NCBI RefSeq assembly: GCF_008710145.1
Contig: NZ_VYKL01000015.1
Span: forward strand, 310,001-374,000
Origin: Niallia endozanthoxylica
GTDB lineage: Bacteria; Bacillota; Bacilli; Bacillales; Cytobacillaceae
Direction of reading: 5' to 3'
DNA length: 64,000 nucleotides
Part shown: one piece after another, positions 1 through 14,394 of the stretch
How positions within the stretch are numbered: the stretch's first letter is position 1
How the letters are laid out: each line of letters starts with the position of its first letter
Translations under genes and position numbers: made by a program
The notes under the pieces: model-generated
The model's database searches: none
What the model saw: the letters and a program-made list of their open reading frames with translations, nothing else
Told to the model about the DNA's origin: nothing

Positions 1-328
1 AACGGTCAAAAATGGTTAACTCACCGTGCCGCGGAAGTTTATTCCAAAATCGCTGCAGATAATGGTATCTTTTTTCATGAGGCTCAGGAGCAGCAATTGG
101 CCAAACCTTAAATCCGCGCGGATCAAGATGTTCCGTAACTCGTTTAATTGCCCCTCCCTTGCCGGCAGCATCCCAGCCTTCCACTACCATAAGAACTGCT
201 ATTTGCTCTTGACGTAAAATATGCTGAAGTCTTAATAGCCGTCTTTGGTAACTGAGCAGTTTGGTATTATACTCTTTTTTATTGTCTACCATCTTGGTTA
301 AATCAACCTGACCTAAACGATTATTCAC
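1..328 (-). CDS. Polyphosphate kinase 2 family protein, N-terminal part (cut by window edge)
   Basis: The 109 visible residues match the PPK2 family, which transfers phosphate between inorganic polyphosphate and nucleotides. A Walker A motif GWDAAGKGG lies at about residues 51-59. It is followed by the family's usual order of an RVTEHLDPRGF stretch, a PIAAPEPHEK stretch and FWNKLPRHG. The open frame runs off the left edge, so the lid module and C-terminus are missing. The start is GTG at 328, preceded by GGGAGAGG with 9 nt spacing. It is the first gene after the pyr operon terminator and is read in the same direction, but the spacing suggests a separate transcript. The subclass (AMP, ADP or GDP phosphorylating) cannot be told from this part. 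Confidence 0.85.
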   Translation of the reverse strand, partial: MNNRLGQVDLTKMVDNKKEYNTKLLSYQRRLLRLQHILRQEQIAVLMVVEGWDAAGKGGAIKRVTEHLDPRGFKVWPIAAPEPHEKRYHYLQRFWNKLPRHGELTIFDR

Positions 329-408
329 AGCTTAAATCCTCTCCCTAACCGAATCAATAAGAATATTTCTTTCATTTATATGATAATCGGTTTATTGCTG
401 CGCATATA

Positions 409-443
409 AAAAAGAAAATTAGCCTGACAACATTATGTCAGGC
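409..443 (-). terminator. Rho-independent terminator of the pyr operon
   Basis: An 8-bp stem GCCTGACA/TGTCAGGC (422-429 with 436-443) is followed on the minus strand by a T-rich tract opposite 409-421. It starts 12 bp after the pyrE stop and separates the pyr operon from the PPK2 gene. Confidence 0.85.
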
Positions 444-455
444 CTGAATAGTCAT

Positions 456-1079
456 TTATTTTCCCCACTCAGCAGGGTTTTTACGCCACTCCATCAACTT
501 TTCCCAGTCCTTTTGTTCAATGTAGCCTTTTTCGCTTGCTACCTCAACAAGAGTTGAAAAATCAGTTAACGAAAATACAGTAATATCTGCATTTTTCATT
601 AACTCAAAACCTTTTTCAAGCTGATAGGTAAAAATAGATACTACACCTAATACTTCACATCCAGCTTCACGTAATGCCTCTACAGCAGTAATGACACTGC
701 CTCCCGTTGAAATCAAATCTTCCACTACAACCACTTTTTGCCCTTTTTCCGCTTTTCCTTCAATTTGGTTTCCTTTTCCATGACCCTTCGCTTTTGATCG
801 TACATAGCACATTGGCAGGTTTAATTCCTCACTTACCCAGGCAGCATGCGGGATTCCTGCTGTTGCAGTTCCAGCAATAAGCTCAGTGCCCAGAAATTGT
901 TCCTTAATGATTCCGGCAAGCCCTGATGCAATGTTTCTTCTAATTTCTGGATATGAAAGAGTTAACCGATTGTCACAATAAATAGGTGAAATGATGCCTG
1001 ATGCCCATGTAAAAGGTTCATTTGGACGCAGTGTGACAGCTTTAATTTCTAATAAACTTTCGGCAATAATTTTTCTCAC
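456..1079 (-). CDS. pyrE: Orotate phosphoribosyltransferase
   Basis: This enzyme joins orotate to PRPP to give OMP, the fifth step of UMP synthesis. The PRPP-binding motif [13 protein letters not shown] is clear, and so is the catalytic-loop region [11 protein letters not shown]. The longer frame opens at 1097, but the start is best placed at GTG 1079. This gives [10 protein letters not shown], which aligns with the B. subtilis N-terminus, a length of 207 residues, and a 4-bp GTGA overlap with the pyrF stop, with AAGGTG upstream. It is the last gene of the pyr operon and is followed by a terminator. Translational coupling to pyrF is likely from the overlap. Confidence 0.95.
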   Translation of the reverse strand: MRKIIAESLLEIKAVTLRPNEPFTWASGIISPIYCDNRLTLSYPEIRRNIASGLAGIIKEQFLGTELIAGTATAGIPHAAWVSEELNLPMCYVRSKAKGHGKGNQIEGKAEKGQKVVVVEDLISTGGSVITAVEALREAGCEVLGVVSIFTYQLEKGFELMKNADITVFSLTDFSTLVEVASEKGYIEQKDWEKLMEWRKNPAEWGK

Positions 1080-1792
1080 AGTTGAACACCTTCCCATGCT
1101 TGTATAAACTTTTGATAACTCTCGTGAGGATTTTCAGATTTTGTAATCGAACGGCCAACCACCATATAAGAGACGCCTGCCTTTTTGGCAAAGTCCGGTG
1201 TTGCCACCCTCTTCTGATCACCTGCTGCATCCTCTTTTAAACGAATACCAGGGGTAACTGTTAAAAAGTCATTTCCCAGCACTTCACGAATCATCGCAGC
1301 CTCATGTGAAGAACATACAACACCATTAAGTCCGGACTGTTTCGTAAGCTTTGCATAATGAAGCACTGATTCCTTAAGCGGTACTTGAATCAGCTGCTCT
1401 TTTTTCATTTGTTCTTCAGACGTGCTTGTCAACTGTGTTACAGCAATACAAAGCGGTCTTCTTTGTCCTGCAGAAGTCCCTTGATCCAATCCTTCTAATG
1501 CTGCCATCATCATTTCTTGACCCCCAGCAGCATGTACGTTAACTAGATCACATTGAAGCTTTGCAAGGCCCTTCATAGCACTTTTTACAGTATTTGGTAT
1601 ATCATGAAGCTTTAAATCCAAGAAAATTTGATGTCCTCTTTCTTTAATATCATGAATAATGGCCGGACCCTCTTGATAAAAAAGCTCCATCCCCACTTTA
1701 ACAAACAATTGTTCATTAGAAAAACGATTTAAAAATGTTAAGACCTCATCCTTAGAAGCAAAGTCAAGAGCAATGATTACTGGTTTCCCCAT
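1076..1792 (-). CDS. pyrF: Orotidine 5'-phosphate decarboxylase
   Basis: This enzyme decarboxylates OMP to UMP, the last step of the pathway. The protein is 238 residues, the normal length for a short class I enzyme. The signature with the catalytic Lys and Asp residues is [12 protein letters not shown] near residue 60. A phosphate-binding region VTPGIRL and the C-terminal VVGRSIT also fit. The stop overlaps the pyrE GTG start by 4 bp, and the ATG sits directly after the pyrD stop with no gap, so the three genes are tightly packed. Nothing is missing compared with the family. Confidence 0.97.
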   Translation of the reverse strand: MGKPVIIALDFASKDEVLTFLNRFSNEQLFVKVGMELFYQEGPAIIHDIKERGHQIFLDLKLHDIPNTVKSAMKGLAKLQCDLVNVHAAGGQEMMMAALEGLDQGTSAGQRRPLCIAVTQLTSTSEEQMKKEQLIQVPLKESVLHYAKLTKQSGLNGVVCSSHEAAMIREVLGNDFLTVTPGIRLKEDAAGDQKRVATPDFAKKAGVSYMVVGRSITKSENPHESYQKFIQAWEGVQL

Positions 1793-3476
<1,684 letters not shown>

Positions 3477-3480
<4 letters not shown>

Positions 3481-6400
3481 GAGAGAATAGCCTCCCTGGC
3501 ATTAACTGGCTGAGCCATTGCTTCTGCTGAAAAATTCATGGATTCAATGACACGTAAAATCGCTTCAGCTGTATCAAGTGAGGTTAAGCATGGAACTCCA
3601 TTTTCAACAGATTCGCGGCGGATTCTAAAGCCATCGCGTTCAGGCTGTTTACCTTTTGAAAAAGTGTTTATAACAAATTGGGCTTCCCCGTTTCTAATTA
3701 CATCTAAAAGATCAGGACCTTCTGAGCCAATTTTGCTGACAACACTAACTGGAATCCCTGCTTTTTTCAAGAATTCAGCTGTACCGCTTGTTGCCATTAG
3801 ACGATAACCAATTGCGGCATAACGTTTTGCAATATGCAGTGCTTCTTCTTTTTCTTTATCAGCAATGGTCAAGAGCACTGTACCAAATTTTTGGATGGTA
3901 ATTCCAGATGCAACAAGTGCTTTATACAACGCTTTTTCCAATGTGTAATCTTTCCCCATTACTTCTCCTGTTGATTTCATTTCTGGTCCTAATGAAATAT
4001 CGACATTACGCAATTTTGCAAAGGAGAATACAGGTGCTTTTACATATACACCAGCTTTTTCCGGAACAAGACCGGAAACGTACCCTTGTTCAGCAAGAGA
4101 CTGACCAAGAATCGCTTTTGTAGCAATATTTGCCATTGGCACATTTGTAATTTTACTTAAAAATGGCACCGTACGGCTTGAACGCGGATTTACTTCCAGT
4201 ACAAATACATCATCATTACTTACAACATATTGGATATTTAATAAACCAACAATATTCAATCCAAGCGCTAATTTTTCAGTATACGTAATTAGTTTTTCTT
4301 TTACAGTATTTGAAAGACTTTGCGGCGGATATACAGCTATGGAATCGCCTGAATGTACTCCTGCACGTTCAATATGTTCCATAATTCCAGGAATCACTAC
4401 ATCCTTACCATCGGATATCGCATCAACCTCTATTTCTTTACCTGTTAAATAACGGTCGATTAAGACAGGGTGCTCTGGATTAATTTTTACTGCATTCTCC
4501 ATATAATGAAGCAGTTCTTCCTTCTTATAAACAATTTCCATCGCTCTTCCGCCTAATACATATGAAGGTCGCACTAATACCGGATATCCAATTTCCTCTG
4601 CGATTTTTAATGCCTCATCTACAGAAAGAGCTGTTTTCCCTTTCGGCATTGGAATCTCTAATTGTACTAATGCCTGTTCAAACTTATCACGATCTTCAGC
4701 ACGATCTAAATCCTCTAGAGTCGTTCCTAAAATTTTCACTCCATGCTCAACAAGCTTGGAAGCAAGGTTAATTGCCGTTTGACCGCCGAACTGTACGACA
4801 ACACCTATTGGTTTTTCCAAATCTATGATTGCCATAACATCTTCCGTTGTTAATGGTTCAAAGTATAATTTATCTGAAATACTGAAATCAGTTGAAACCG
4901 TTTCAGGATTATTATTAATGATGATAGCTTCATAACCGGCTTCTTTAATCGCCCAAACGGAATGAACGGTTGCATAATCAAATTCAACACCTTGACCAAT
5001 TCGGATTGGACCTGATCCTAGTACGATTACACTCTTTCGATCTGTAACAATTGACTCATTTTCCTCTTCATAGGTTCCATAAAAATACGGAGTTTCTGAT
5101 TCAAATTCTGCTGCACATGTATCAACCATTTTATATACTGGTACAATCCCTTGCTTCACACGCCAATCATAAATGGAACGCTCTGTTGTATTCCAAAGTT
5201 TTGCGAGTGAAAAATCCGAAAATCCTTTTTTCTTCGCCTTTTCTACCCATTCACGATCAAATGGATGTTTGGATAGTTCTTTTTCAAACAAGATAATTCC
5301 TTCCATTTTATATAAGAAGAATAGATCGATTTGACTCCACTCATGAAGGGTTTCAATACTGACACCACGTCTTAATGCTTCAGCAATATAAAATAAACGT
5401 TCGTCTCCTGCTTTACGGATTCGTTTTTCAATTACTTCATCACTAAACTCTTCTCCATTTGGCAAAGCAAAATGATAGACATTACTTTCAAGTGAGCGAA
5501 TTGCCTTTAATAACGACTCTTCAAATGTTCGTCCAATGGCCATTACTTCACCAGTTGCTTTCATTTGTGTTCCAAGTAAGCGATTCGCAGATTCAAACTT
5601 ATCAAACGGCCATCTTGGTATTTTCGTTACAATATAGTCCAGAGCAGGTTCAAAACAAGAGTATGTTTTGCCTGTAACTGGATTCATCATTTCGTCCAGT
5701 GTCAGACCCACAGCAATTTTAGCTGCAAGCTTTGCAATTGGATAACCCGTTGCCTTTGAGGCAAGAGCCGAAGAACGGCTGACACGCGGATTGACTTCGA
5801 TAATGTAATAATTATAGCTGTAAGGATCTAGGGCAAGCTGTACATTACATCCGCCTTCAATTCCAAGTGCACGAATAATTTTCAAGGAAGCATTGCGCAG
5901 TAATTGATACTCCCGGTCACTTAATGTTTGGCTCGGTGCCACAACAATGGAATCTCCTGTATGCACACCCACAGGGTCGATGTTTTCCATGTTACATACA
6001 ACAATCGCATTATCAGCAGAGTCTCTCATAACTTCATATTCAATTTCCTTGTATCCCGCAATGCTTTTTTCTAATAAACATTGTGTGACAGGACTGTATT
6101 TTAGCCCGCTTGCGACAATTTCAACAAGCTCTTCTTCATTATGACAGATTCCACCGCCGGTACCGCCTAGTGTAAAGGCCGGACGTACAATTACCGGATA
6201 TCCAATTCTCTCAACAAAAGCATACGCTTCCTCAAGATTATGAATAATATCACTTTCAGGAACCGGTTCGTTTAATTCATTCATAAGTGTTCTAAATAAA
6301 TCACGGTCTTCCGCTTTTTCAATGGCAGTTAGCTTCGTCCCTAATATTTCAACCCCACATTCTTCCAATAAACCAGATTTTGCTAATTCTACGGCGAGAT

Positions 6401-6689
6401 TTAATCCTGTCTGTCCGCCTAATGTTGGCAACAATGCGTCAGGCCTTTCTTTTCTGATAATTCTTTCCACAAATTCAAGTGTTAATGGCTCTATATAGAC
6501 TGCATCCGCAATCTCTGTATCTGTCATAATAGTAGCAGGATTGGAATTAACAAGGATAACTTTATAGCCTTCTTCTTTTAATGCTAAACACGCTTGTGTT
6601 CCTGCATAATCAAATTCTGCAGCCTGACCGATGACAATTGGCCCAGATCCGATTACTAAAATACTATTTATATCATTACGCTTTGGCAT
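3477..6689 (-). CDS. pyrAB: Carbamoyl-phosphate synthase, pyrimidine-specific, large subunit
   Basis: This subunit makes carbamoyl phosphate from bicarbonate, ammonia channelled from the small subunit, and two ATP. Two homologous ATP-grasp halves are visible. The first begins with [13 protein letters not shown] and the second with [14 protein letters not shown] near residue 550. The C-terminal allosteric (MGS-like) domain carries [18 protein letters not shown]. An upstream in-frame ATG at 6719 exists. The start chosen at 6689 (MPKRNDINS) has AGGAGGG just upstream and gives 1070 residues, close to the B. subtilis protein. It overlaps pyrAA by 14 bp in another frame and pyrK by 4 bp. Confidence 0.97.
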
Positions 6690-7769
6690 AAGTGTTTCCC
6701 TCCTGTTTAGCAGTCTCAATTAGCTCAAGAAATTGTTGAAATAAATTATTAGAATCCTCAGGTCCTGGTGAAGCTTCCGGATGATATTGAACAGTAAAAG
6801 CAGGGAAGTCTTTGTGTTTCAACCCTTCTATACTTCCATCATTTAAAGCGATTTGTGTGACTTCTAAGCGTGTATTCTCAATTGATTTTTCTTCGACTGT
6901 AAAACCATGGTTTTGCGATGTAATATCTACTCTTCCGGTTGCCAGATCTTTTACCGGATGATTTGAACCGCGGTGACCAAATTTCATTTTTTCAGTATTA
7001 GCTCCACATGCAAGAGCGAACAACTGATGACCAAGACAAATCCCAAATAGTGGTACTTTACCAAGAATACCTTGAATCATTTCGATTGCTTCTGGAACAT
7101 CCTTTGGATCTCCAGGTCCATTTGAAAGCATAACACCATCAGGACTTAATTCAAGAATTTCTTCAGCTTTTGTATTATAAGGAACAACAATTACATCACA
7201 ATCACGACGATTTAATTCTCTTAAAATTCCATGTTTCATCCCAAAATCAACAAGTACAACTCTTCTGCCTCTTCCAGGGCTTGGATAGGCTGTTTTAGTC
7301 GATACCTGTTTAACCTGATCACGTCGAACTTCAGTTGCCCGTAATCTTTCCAATACATCGTCAACATTTTCGCTCATATTACATAGAGCACCCTTTAATG
7401 TACCATGCTGACGAATAATTCTTGTCAGTTTTCTCGTGTCAATCCCTGAGATTCCTGGAATATTCTTTAGCTTAAAATACTCATCTAATGATTTTTCACT
7501 TCTCCAGTTAGATGGAAAATCGGCTGTTTCTTTTACGATAAAACCGCTGATTGCCGGCGTAATTGATTCAAAATCATCGCGGTTAATTCCATAATTACCA
7601 ATAAGCGGGTAAGTTAATGTAACAATTTGTCCGCAATATGAAGGATCTGACAGTACCTCTTGATATCCAGTCATACCGGTATTAAAAACAACCTCCCCTG
7701 TACAACTTGTTTCACTTCCAAATGCTTCACCAATAAATACAGTTCCATCTTCTAGAATAAGCTTCTTTT

Positions 7770-7773
<4 letters not shown>
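6676..7773 (-). CDS. pyrAA: Carbamoyl-phosphate synthase, pyrimidine-specific, small (glutaminase) subunit
   Basis: This subunit hydrolyses glutamine and channels ammonia to the large subunit. The N-terminal CPSase domain contains [17 protein letters not shown]. The C-terminal class I glutamine amidotransferase domain has the nucleophile in [14 protein letters not shown], and the His and Glu of the triad in [12 protein letters not shown]. At 365 residues it is full length. Its ATG overlaps the pyrC stop by 4 bp and its end overlaps the pyrAB start by 14 bp. The pyr location marks it as the pyrimidine-regulated isozyme, as opposed to an arginine-specific CarA. Confidence 0.97.
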
Positions 7774-10190
<2,417 letters not shown>

Positions 10191-11477
10191 TTAATGTGTG
10201 TCGAACATATCTTCTTTTACCTCTTCTCTGCCAGGTAAAATTAAATTCAATATAACTCCAATAATTGCTGCAAAGGCCATACCTTGAAGCTGAAATTGAT
10301 CAGAGACTTTAATTAATGCACCGCCAATCCCTAATACTAGAATGACTGAAGAAATAGCTAAGTTTCTGTTGCTGCCAAAATCGATTTTATTATCAACCAG
10401 CATTCTTAACCCTGAAGAGGCGATAATTCCAAATAACAGGATTGACACTCCTCCCATGACAGCCTGTGGAATGGTATGAATCAATGCGGAAATTTTACCA
10501 ATAAAACCAAACACTGTTGCGATGACTGCCGCTCCTGCTATGACATAAACACTATATACTTTCGTTAATGCCAATACACCAATATTTTCGCCGTAAGTTG
10601 TTTTTGGAGGACCACCGATTAAAGCAGATATCATTGTGGCTGTACCATCACCAAGAATGGATCGATGTAAGCCAGGTTCCTTAATATAGTCACGGCCTAC
10701 TACTTTACTTAGTACTAATTGATGACCAATATGTTCTGAAATGGTAACAACAGCAATTGGAACCATTAAGAGAACAATGTCTAACGTTATCTTTACATCA
10801 TAATGGACAAAAGGAATGATAAATGGCGGCCATTCAAACCATTTTGCCTCAAGAACTGGAGTAAAATCGATCATTCCAACCAACAATGCATAGACATATC
10901 CAACGATTATTCCAGCAAGAATGGAAACCATACTCAAAAATCCCTTAAAGTAAATCGAGAAGATTATCGTTGCAGCCAAGGTAACAAGGCCTATCGAGAA
11001 AGTAAGTAAATCATACTCTCCTGTTGACGGCTCATTCATAGCCATACCAACTGCTGTTCCCGCCAAGGATAAACCAATAACCATAATAACCGGACCAACG
11101 ACGATTGGTGGCAGCAGCTTCATAATCCAGCGATAACCTGCTTTTTTAATAACGAGTGCAACTAGACCATATACAAGTCCAACAATAAAACTTCCAATCA
11201 TAGCAGCTCCAGGCCCTCCACCGCTTGCTTTTGCAGCAATAATCGGCGCTATGAAAGCAAAGGATGAACCTAAGTAAGCCGGAACCTGCCATTTTGTAAT
11301 AATAAGAAAGGCAAGTGTTCCAAGTCCACTAGAAATAAGGGCAATGGCTGGACTTAAATCCACCAAAACAGGAACAAGTACAGTGGCTCCAAACATGGCA
11401 AATAAATGCTGTAAACTAAGAGTCACCCAATGTAACGGTGATGGAATATCTTTAATATCTAATACGGGTTTATTCAT
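10191..11477 (-). CDS. pyrP: Uracil permease
   Basis: This is a nucleobase:cation symporter of the UraA/NCS2 family that imports uracil. The 428 residues are strongly hydrophobic throughout, consistent with about 14 membrane segments. Family motifs include the early QHLFAMFGATVLVPVL stretch and the GGPPKTTYGENIG substrate-site region around residue 290. The gene sits between pyrR and pyrB. It is preceded by its own PyrR attenuator, so uracil uptake should drop when UMP is plentiful. Confidence 0.95.
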   Translation of the reverse strand: MNKPVLDIKDIPSPLHWVTLSLQHLFAMFGATVLVPVLVDLSPAIALISSGLGTLAFLIITKWQVPAYLGSSFAFIAPIIAAKASGGGPGAAMIGSFIVGLVYGLVALVIKKAGYRWIMKLLPPIVVGPVIMVIGLSLAGTAVGMAMNEPSTGEYDLLTFSIGLVTLAATIIFSIYFKGFLSMVSILAGIIVGYVYALLVGMIDFTPVLEAKWFEWPPFIIPFVHYDVKITLDIVLLMVPIAVVTISEHIGHQLVLSKVVGRDYIKEPGLHRSILGDGTATMISALIGGPPKTTYGENIGVLALTKVYSVYVIAGAAVIATVFGFIGKISALIHTIPQAVMGGVSILLFGIIASSGLRMLVDNKIDFGSNRNLAISSVILVLGIGGALIKVSDQFQLQGMAFAAIIGVILNLILPGREEVKEDMFDTH

Positions 11478-11510
11478 TGCTGTCTTTCCTCCATCAATTT
11501 AACTTTACAT

Positions 11511-11616
11511 AAAAACCCTCTTGTTTTATGCACAAAGAGGGTAGAAAAGGGCAGGCTAAAGACAAGTCTTATACCTTTCCCTTTGTCAGCCTCTCTGTGC
11601 TGCTTTTAAAAGGGCT
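11511..11616 (-). promoter_or_regulatory. PyrR-dependent attenuator between pyrR and pyrP
   Basis: On the minus strand, a PyrR-binding hairpin with the loop CACAGAGAGGCTGAC (about 11579-11614) precedes a terminator hairpin. The terminator stem is CCCTCTTGT/ACAAAGAGGG (about 11516-11541), followed by TTTTTATG. The GAGAGGCU core is the known PyrR recognition sequence. PyrR with UMP is expected to stabilise the upstream hairpin and so favour termination before pyrP. Confidence 0.88.
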
Positions 11617-11619
11617 ATA

Positions 11620-12177
<558 letters not shown>

Positions 12178-12240
12178 TCATAAAAACGTCCAATCTGTTT
12201 GAAATGATGCATTCTTAAAAGACTATCCTATGAGAAGATA

Positions 12241-12356
12241 AAAAAACCCTCTTACCGTGACGGTAAGAGGGTAAACGAATAAGATAATACATTTGGGCAT
12301 AGTACACCCAGTATAAAATCCGTTTCCTTCTCAGCCTCACAGGACCGATTTAAAGG
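12241..12356 (-). promoter_or_regulatory. PyrR-dependent attenuator in the pyr operon leader
   Basis: On the minus strand the leader carries the PyrR loop GGTCCTGTGAGGCTGAG (about 12330-12346) inside a stem-loop. A 12-bp perfect terminator stem ACCCTCTTACCG/CGGTAAGAGGGT with a 3-nt loop (12246-12272) follows, and then a run of T. The sequence between them can act as the antiterminator in the known mechanism. The leader starts just after the promoter at 12375-12403. Confidence 0.92.
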
Positions 12357-12374
12357 ACTTATTCAACTAAAATT

Positions 12375-12403
12375 AGTGTAATGCACGTGTAGAATTTTGT
12401 CAA
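12375..12403 (-). promoter_or_regulatory. Sigma-A promoter of the pyr operon
   Basis: The -35 box is TTGACA at 12398-12403 and the -10 box is TACACT at 12375-12380, with a 17-bp spacer. The -35 box directly follows the stop codon of the upstream pseudouridine synthase gene. Transcription should begin about 7 bp later and enter the PyrR leader. Confidence 0.85.
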
Positions 12404-13312
12404 TTAATTTTTGCGCAGCTTTTCAAGAAGTTCCTCATATTCCTTTGGCAATGGCGCTTCAAATTCTAAGTACTCCTCTGTACGCGGATGAGTAAAACCA
12501 AGAATGGCTGCATGCAGTGCCTGCCCATTAATTTCTAACGTTTTTCTTGGACCATACTTCGGATCACCTACAAGCGGAAAACCGATGTATTTCATATGCA
12601 CACGAATCTGATGCGTCCTCCCTGTTTCCAAACGGCATTCGACAAACGTATAATCTTTAAATCGTTCGAGCACTTGAAAATGTGTGACTGCATGCTTACC
12701 GTTTTCAACGACTGTCATACTTTGCCGATCTTTTGGATCTCTTCCGATTGGAGCATCAATGGTACCATAATCATGGCCAATATTCCCATGAACCAATGCT
12801 TTATATTTTCTTGTAACTGTTTTTTCTACCAATTGATTAACTAAATGCTCATGTGCTTTATCATTTTTCGCAACCATTAATAATCCAGATGTGTCTTTAT
12901 CAATCCGATGAACAATTCCAGGACGCAGAACTCCATTTATTCCTGACAAATCTTTACAATGCGCCATCAAACCATTTACAAGGGTACCAGTCACATGGCC
13001 AGCAGCCGGGTGCACGACCATTCCTTTTGGTTTATTTACAACAATTACATCACTATCTTCAAAATAAATATCAAGATCCATTTCTTCTGGAATAACATCG
13101 AGGGCTTCCGGATCTGGAATCGAAATTTCGATATGATCCTCTATATTACATTTATAATTTGTTTTAATTATTTTTTCATTAACTAAAACCAGTCCCTCTT
13201 TAATCCATTGCTGAACTTGGGTCCTAGACCAATCAGAATCTAGACTGGTAATTACTTTATCAATCCGCTCATTCTTTTCATGCTCAAGAACGGTGTGTTC
13301 CACTTTCTCCAT
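12404..13312 (-). CDS. rluD: RluD-family 23S rRNA pseudouridine synthase (YlyB)
   Basis: This enzyme converts uridines to pseudouridine, probably in 23S rRNA. The N-terminal S4 RNA-binding domain is seen in [20 protein letters not shown]. The catalytic domain contains [14 protein letters not shown], with the catalytic Asp, at about residues 131-144. The later [17 protein letters not shown] motif is present. At 302 residues it is full length. The ATG at 13312 has AAGGAG upstream and the gene overlaps lspA by 29 bp, so the two are coupled. The exact target uridines cannot be inferred from sequence alone. Confidence 0.93.
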   Translation of the reverse strand: MEKVEHTVLEHEKNERIDKVITSLDSDWSRTQVQQWIKEGLVLVNEKIIKTNYKCNIEDHIEISIPDPEALDVIPEEMDLDIYFEDSDVIVVNKPKGMVVHPAAGHVTGTLVNGLMAHCKDLSGINGVLRPGIVHRIDKDTSGLLMVAKNDKAHEHLVNQLVEKTVTRKYKALVHGNIGHDYGTIDAPIGRDPKDRQSMTVVENGKHAVTHFQVLERFKDYTFVECRLETGRTHQIRVHMKYIGFPLVGDPKYGPRKTLEINGQALHAAILGFTHPRTEEYLEFEAPLPKEYEELLEKLRKN

Positions 13313-13775
13313 TAACTTTCTCCTTTTCCTTTTTCTCTTCTAGCAGCATATATATGATTAATATAGCTACTCCTATGACAAGTGCGGAATCTGCAATATT
13401 AAAAATCGGAAAATTATAGCCAAAAGGATACGTATGAATAAAGTCTACTACTTCTTGACGGAATACACGATCGATAAAATTCCCAATCGCTCCTCCCAGC
13501 ATTAAAGCAAGTGAAAATTTGAACAGCGGACTTTCCATTTCGGATTTTTTCAGATAATAAATAATAGCAATAATGACGATTACTGTAATCACATAAAAGA
13601 ACCACATTTGCCCTTGTAAAATTCCCCATGCTGCACCTCGGTTTCGATGAGATGTGATATACAGGAAATTTTCGATTACGGTTATTCGTTCACCTAATTC
13701 CATATTCTTAACAATCAGCCATTTTGTCCATTGATCGGCAAGAACGGCTAGTAACGCTATTATGTAATAAAACAC
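13284..13775 (-). CDS. lspA: Lipoprotein signal peptidase (signal peptidase II)
   Basis: This membrane aspartyl protease cleaves prolipoprotein signal peptides after lipidation. About four membrane segments are seen. The catalytic region has [19 protein letters not shown] and, further on, [11 protein letters not shown], which carry the two Asp residues. The open frame reaches back to a TTG at 13790. The preferred start is GTG at 13775, preceded by GGAGGG 7 nt upstream, giving 163 residues that begin [15 protein letters not shown]. The lipoprotein at 61546-61950 is one likely substrate. Confidence 0.94.
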   Translation of the reverse strand: MFYYIIALLAVLADQWTKWLIVKNMELGERITVIENFLYITSHRNRGAAWGILQGQMWFFYVITVIVIIAIIYYLKKSEMESPLFKFSLALMLGGAIGNFIDRVFRQEVVDFIHTYPFGYNFPIFNIADSALVIGVAILIIYMLLEEKKEKEKVNGESGTHRS

Positions 13776-13896
13776 AAAGGCACCCTCCAAAAGATTAGAT
13801 TTCTCCTTTGCATTTTAGCACAACCCCAAGTAAAACGACAGCAGAAGCTTTGCCGGATTCTGGCTTGTATACATCATTTTCACTTTTTTGTTAATC

Positions 13897-14175
13897 TTAA
13901 TGCTGGCTGATAACATAACTTACTGTTTTACAGTCATCAATGGTTTTCAGTGTTGGGATAATTTGCAGCAGTTCCATCGGCATCAGCTCTCCTGATAATT
14001 CACACGTACCAAAAGTACCGTTTTCAATTTTTTTTATTGCTGTTTCAATATCCGTTAGCTCTTCCTCTATATAGGGTCTCACTAGCGAAGAACAATTTTC
14101 ATTGGATATCCGCTTAAGCAATTCATTTTTTGTTTTACGGAGATCTGAATAGATTTCATTTGTATTTAGATCCAT
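13897..14175 (-). CDS. ylyA: TraR/DksA-like small protein (YlyA)
   Basis: This 92-residue protein resembles the YlyA/DksA-TraR group, with an N-terminal coiled helix rich in K and E and a C-terminal zinc-finger-like tail. The four-Cys zinc finger is degraded. FGTCELSGELMP keeps one Cys of the first pair and IDDCKT keeps one of the second. The start at ATG 14175 is supported by GGAGGG upstream. The longer frame to 14262 lacks such support. It lies between ileS and lspA as in B. subtilis. Any RNA polymerase-related role is inferred only from the family. Confidence 0.75.
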   Translation of the reverse strand: MDLNTNEIYSDLRKTKNELLKRISNENCSSLVRPYIEEELTDIETAIKKIENGTFGTCELSGELMPMELLQIIPTLKTIDDCKTVSYVISQH

Positions 14176-14352
14176 GTCTTTCCCTCCGTTCTTGTTGTAC
14201 ACATTATCATTTCCCGCTTGTTTGAATAAACACGGAAAAACATTTGTCAAGGCGCACAACAATTAACGAAGGTGGAATATTTTATCTTATTATTGATTTC
14301 ATCTTTACAAACACTTTCAAAAAAAGGATAAAATTTCATATTAAGCAACACG

Positions 14353-14382
14353 AAAGGCAGACTTTACCTAAGTCTGCCTTTT
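14353..14382 (-). terminator. Hairpin terminator after ileS
   Basis: A perfect stem AAAGGCAGACTT/AAGTCTGCCTTT lies just downstream of the ileS stop. The T tract on the minus strand is short, so termination may be partial. Confidence 0.6.
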
Positions 14383-14394
14383 GTAACAAATAGA

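Noticed and set aside
26..217. A plus-strand 63-residue open frame at the left edge.
   Set aside because: It is antisense to the clear PPK2 reading frame, with no family similarity or ribosome site.
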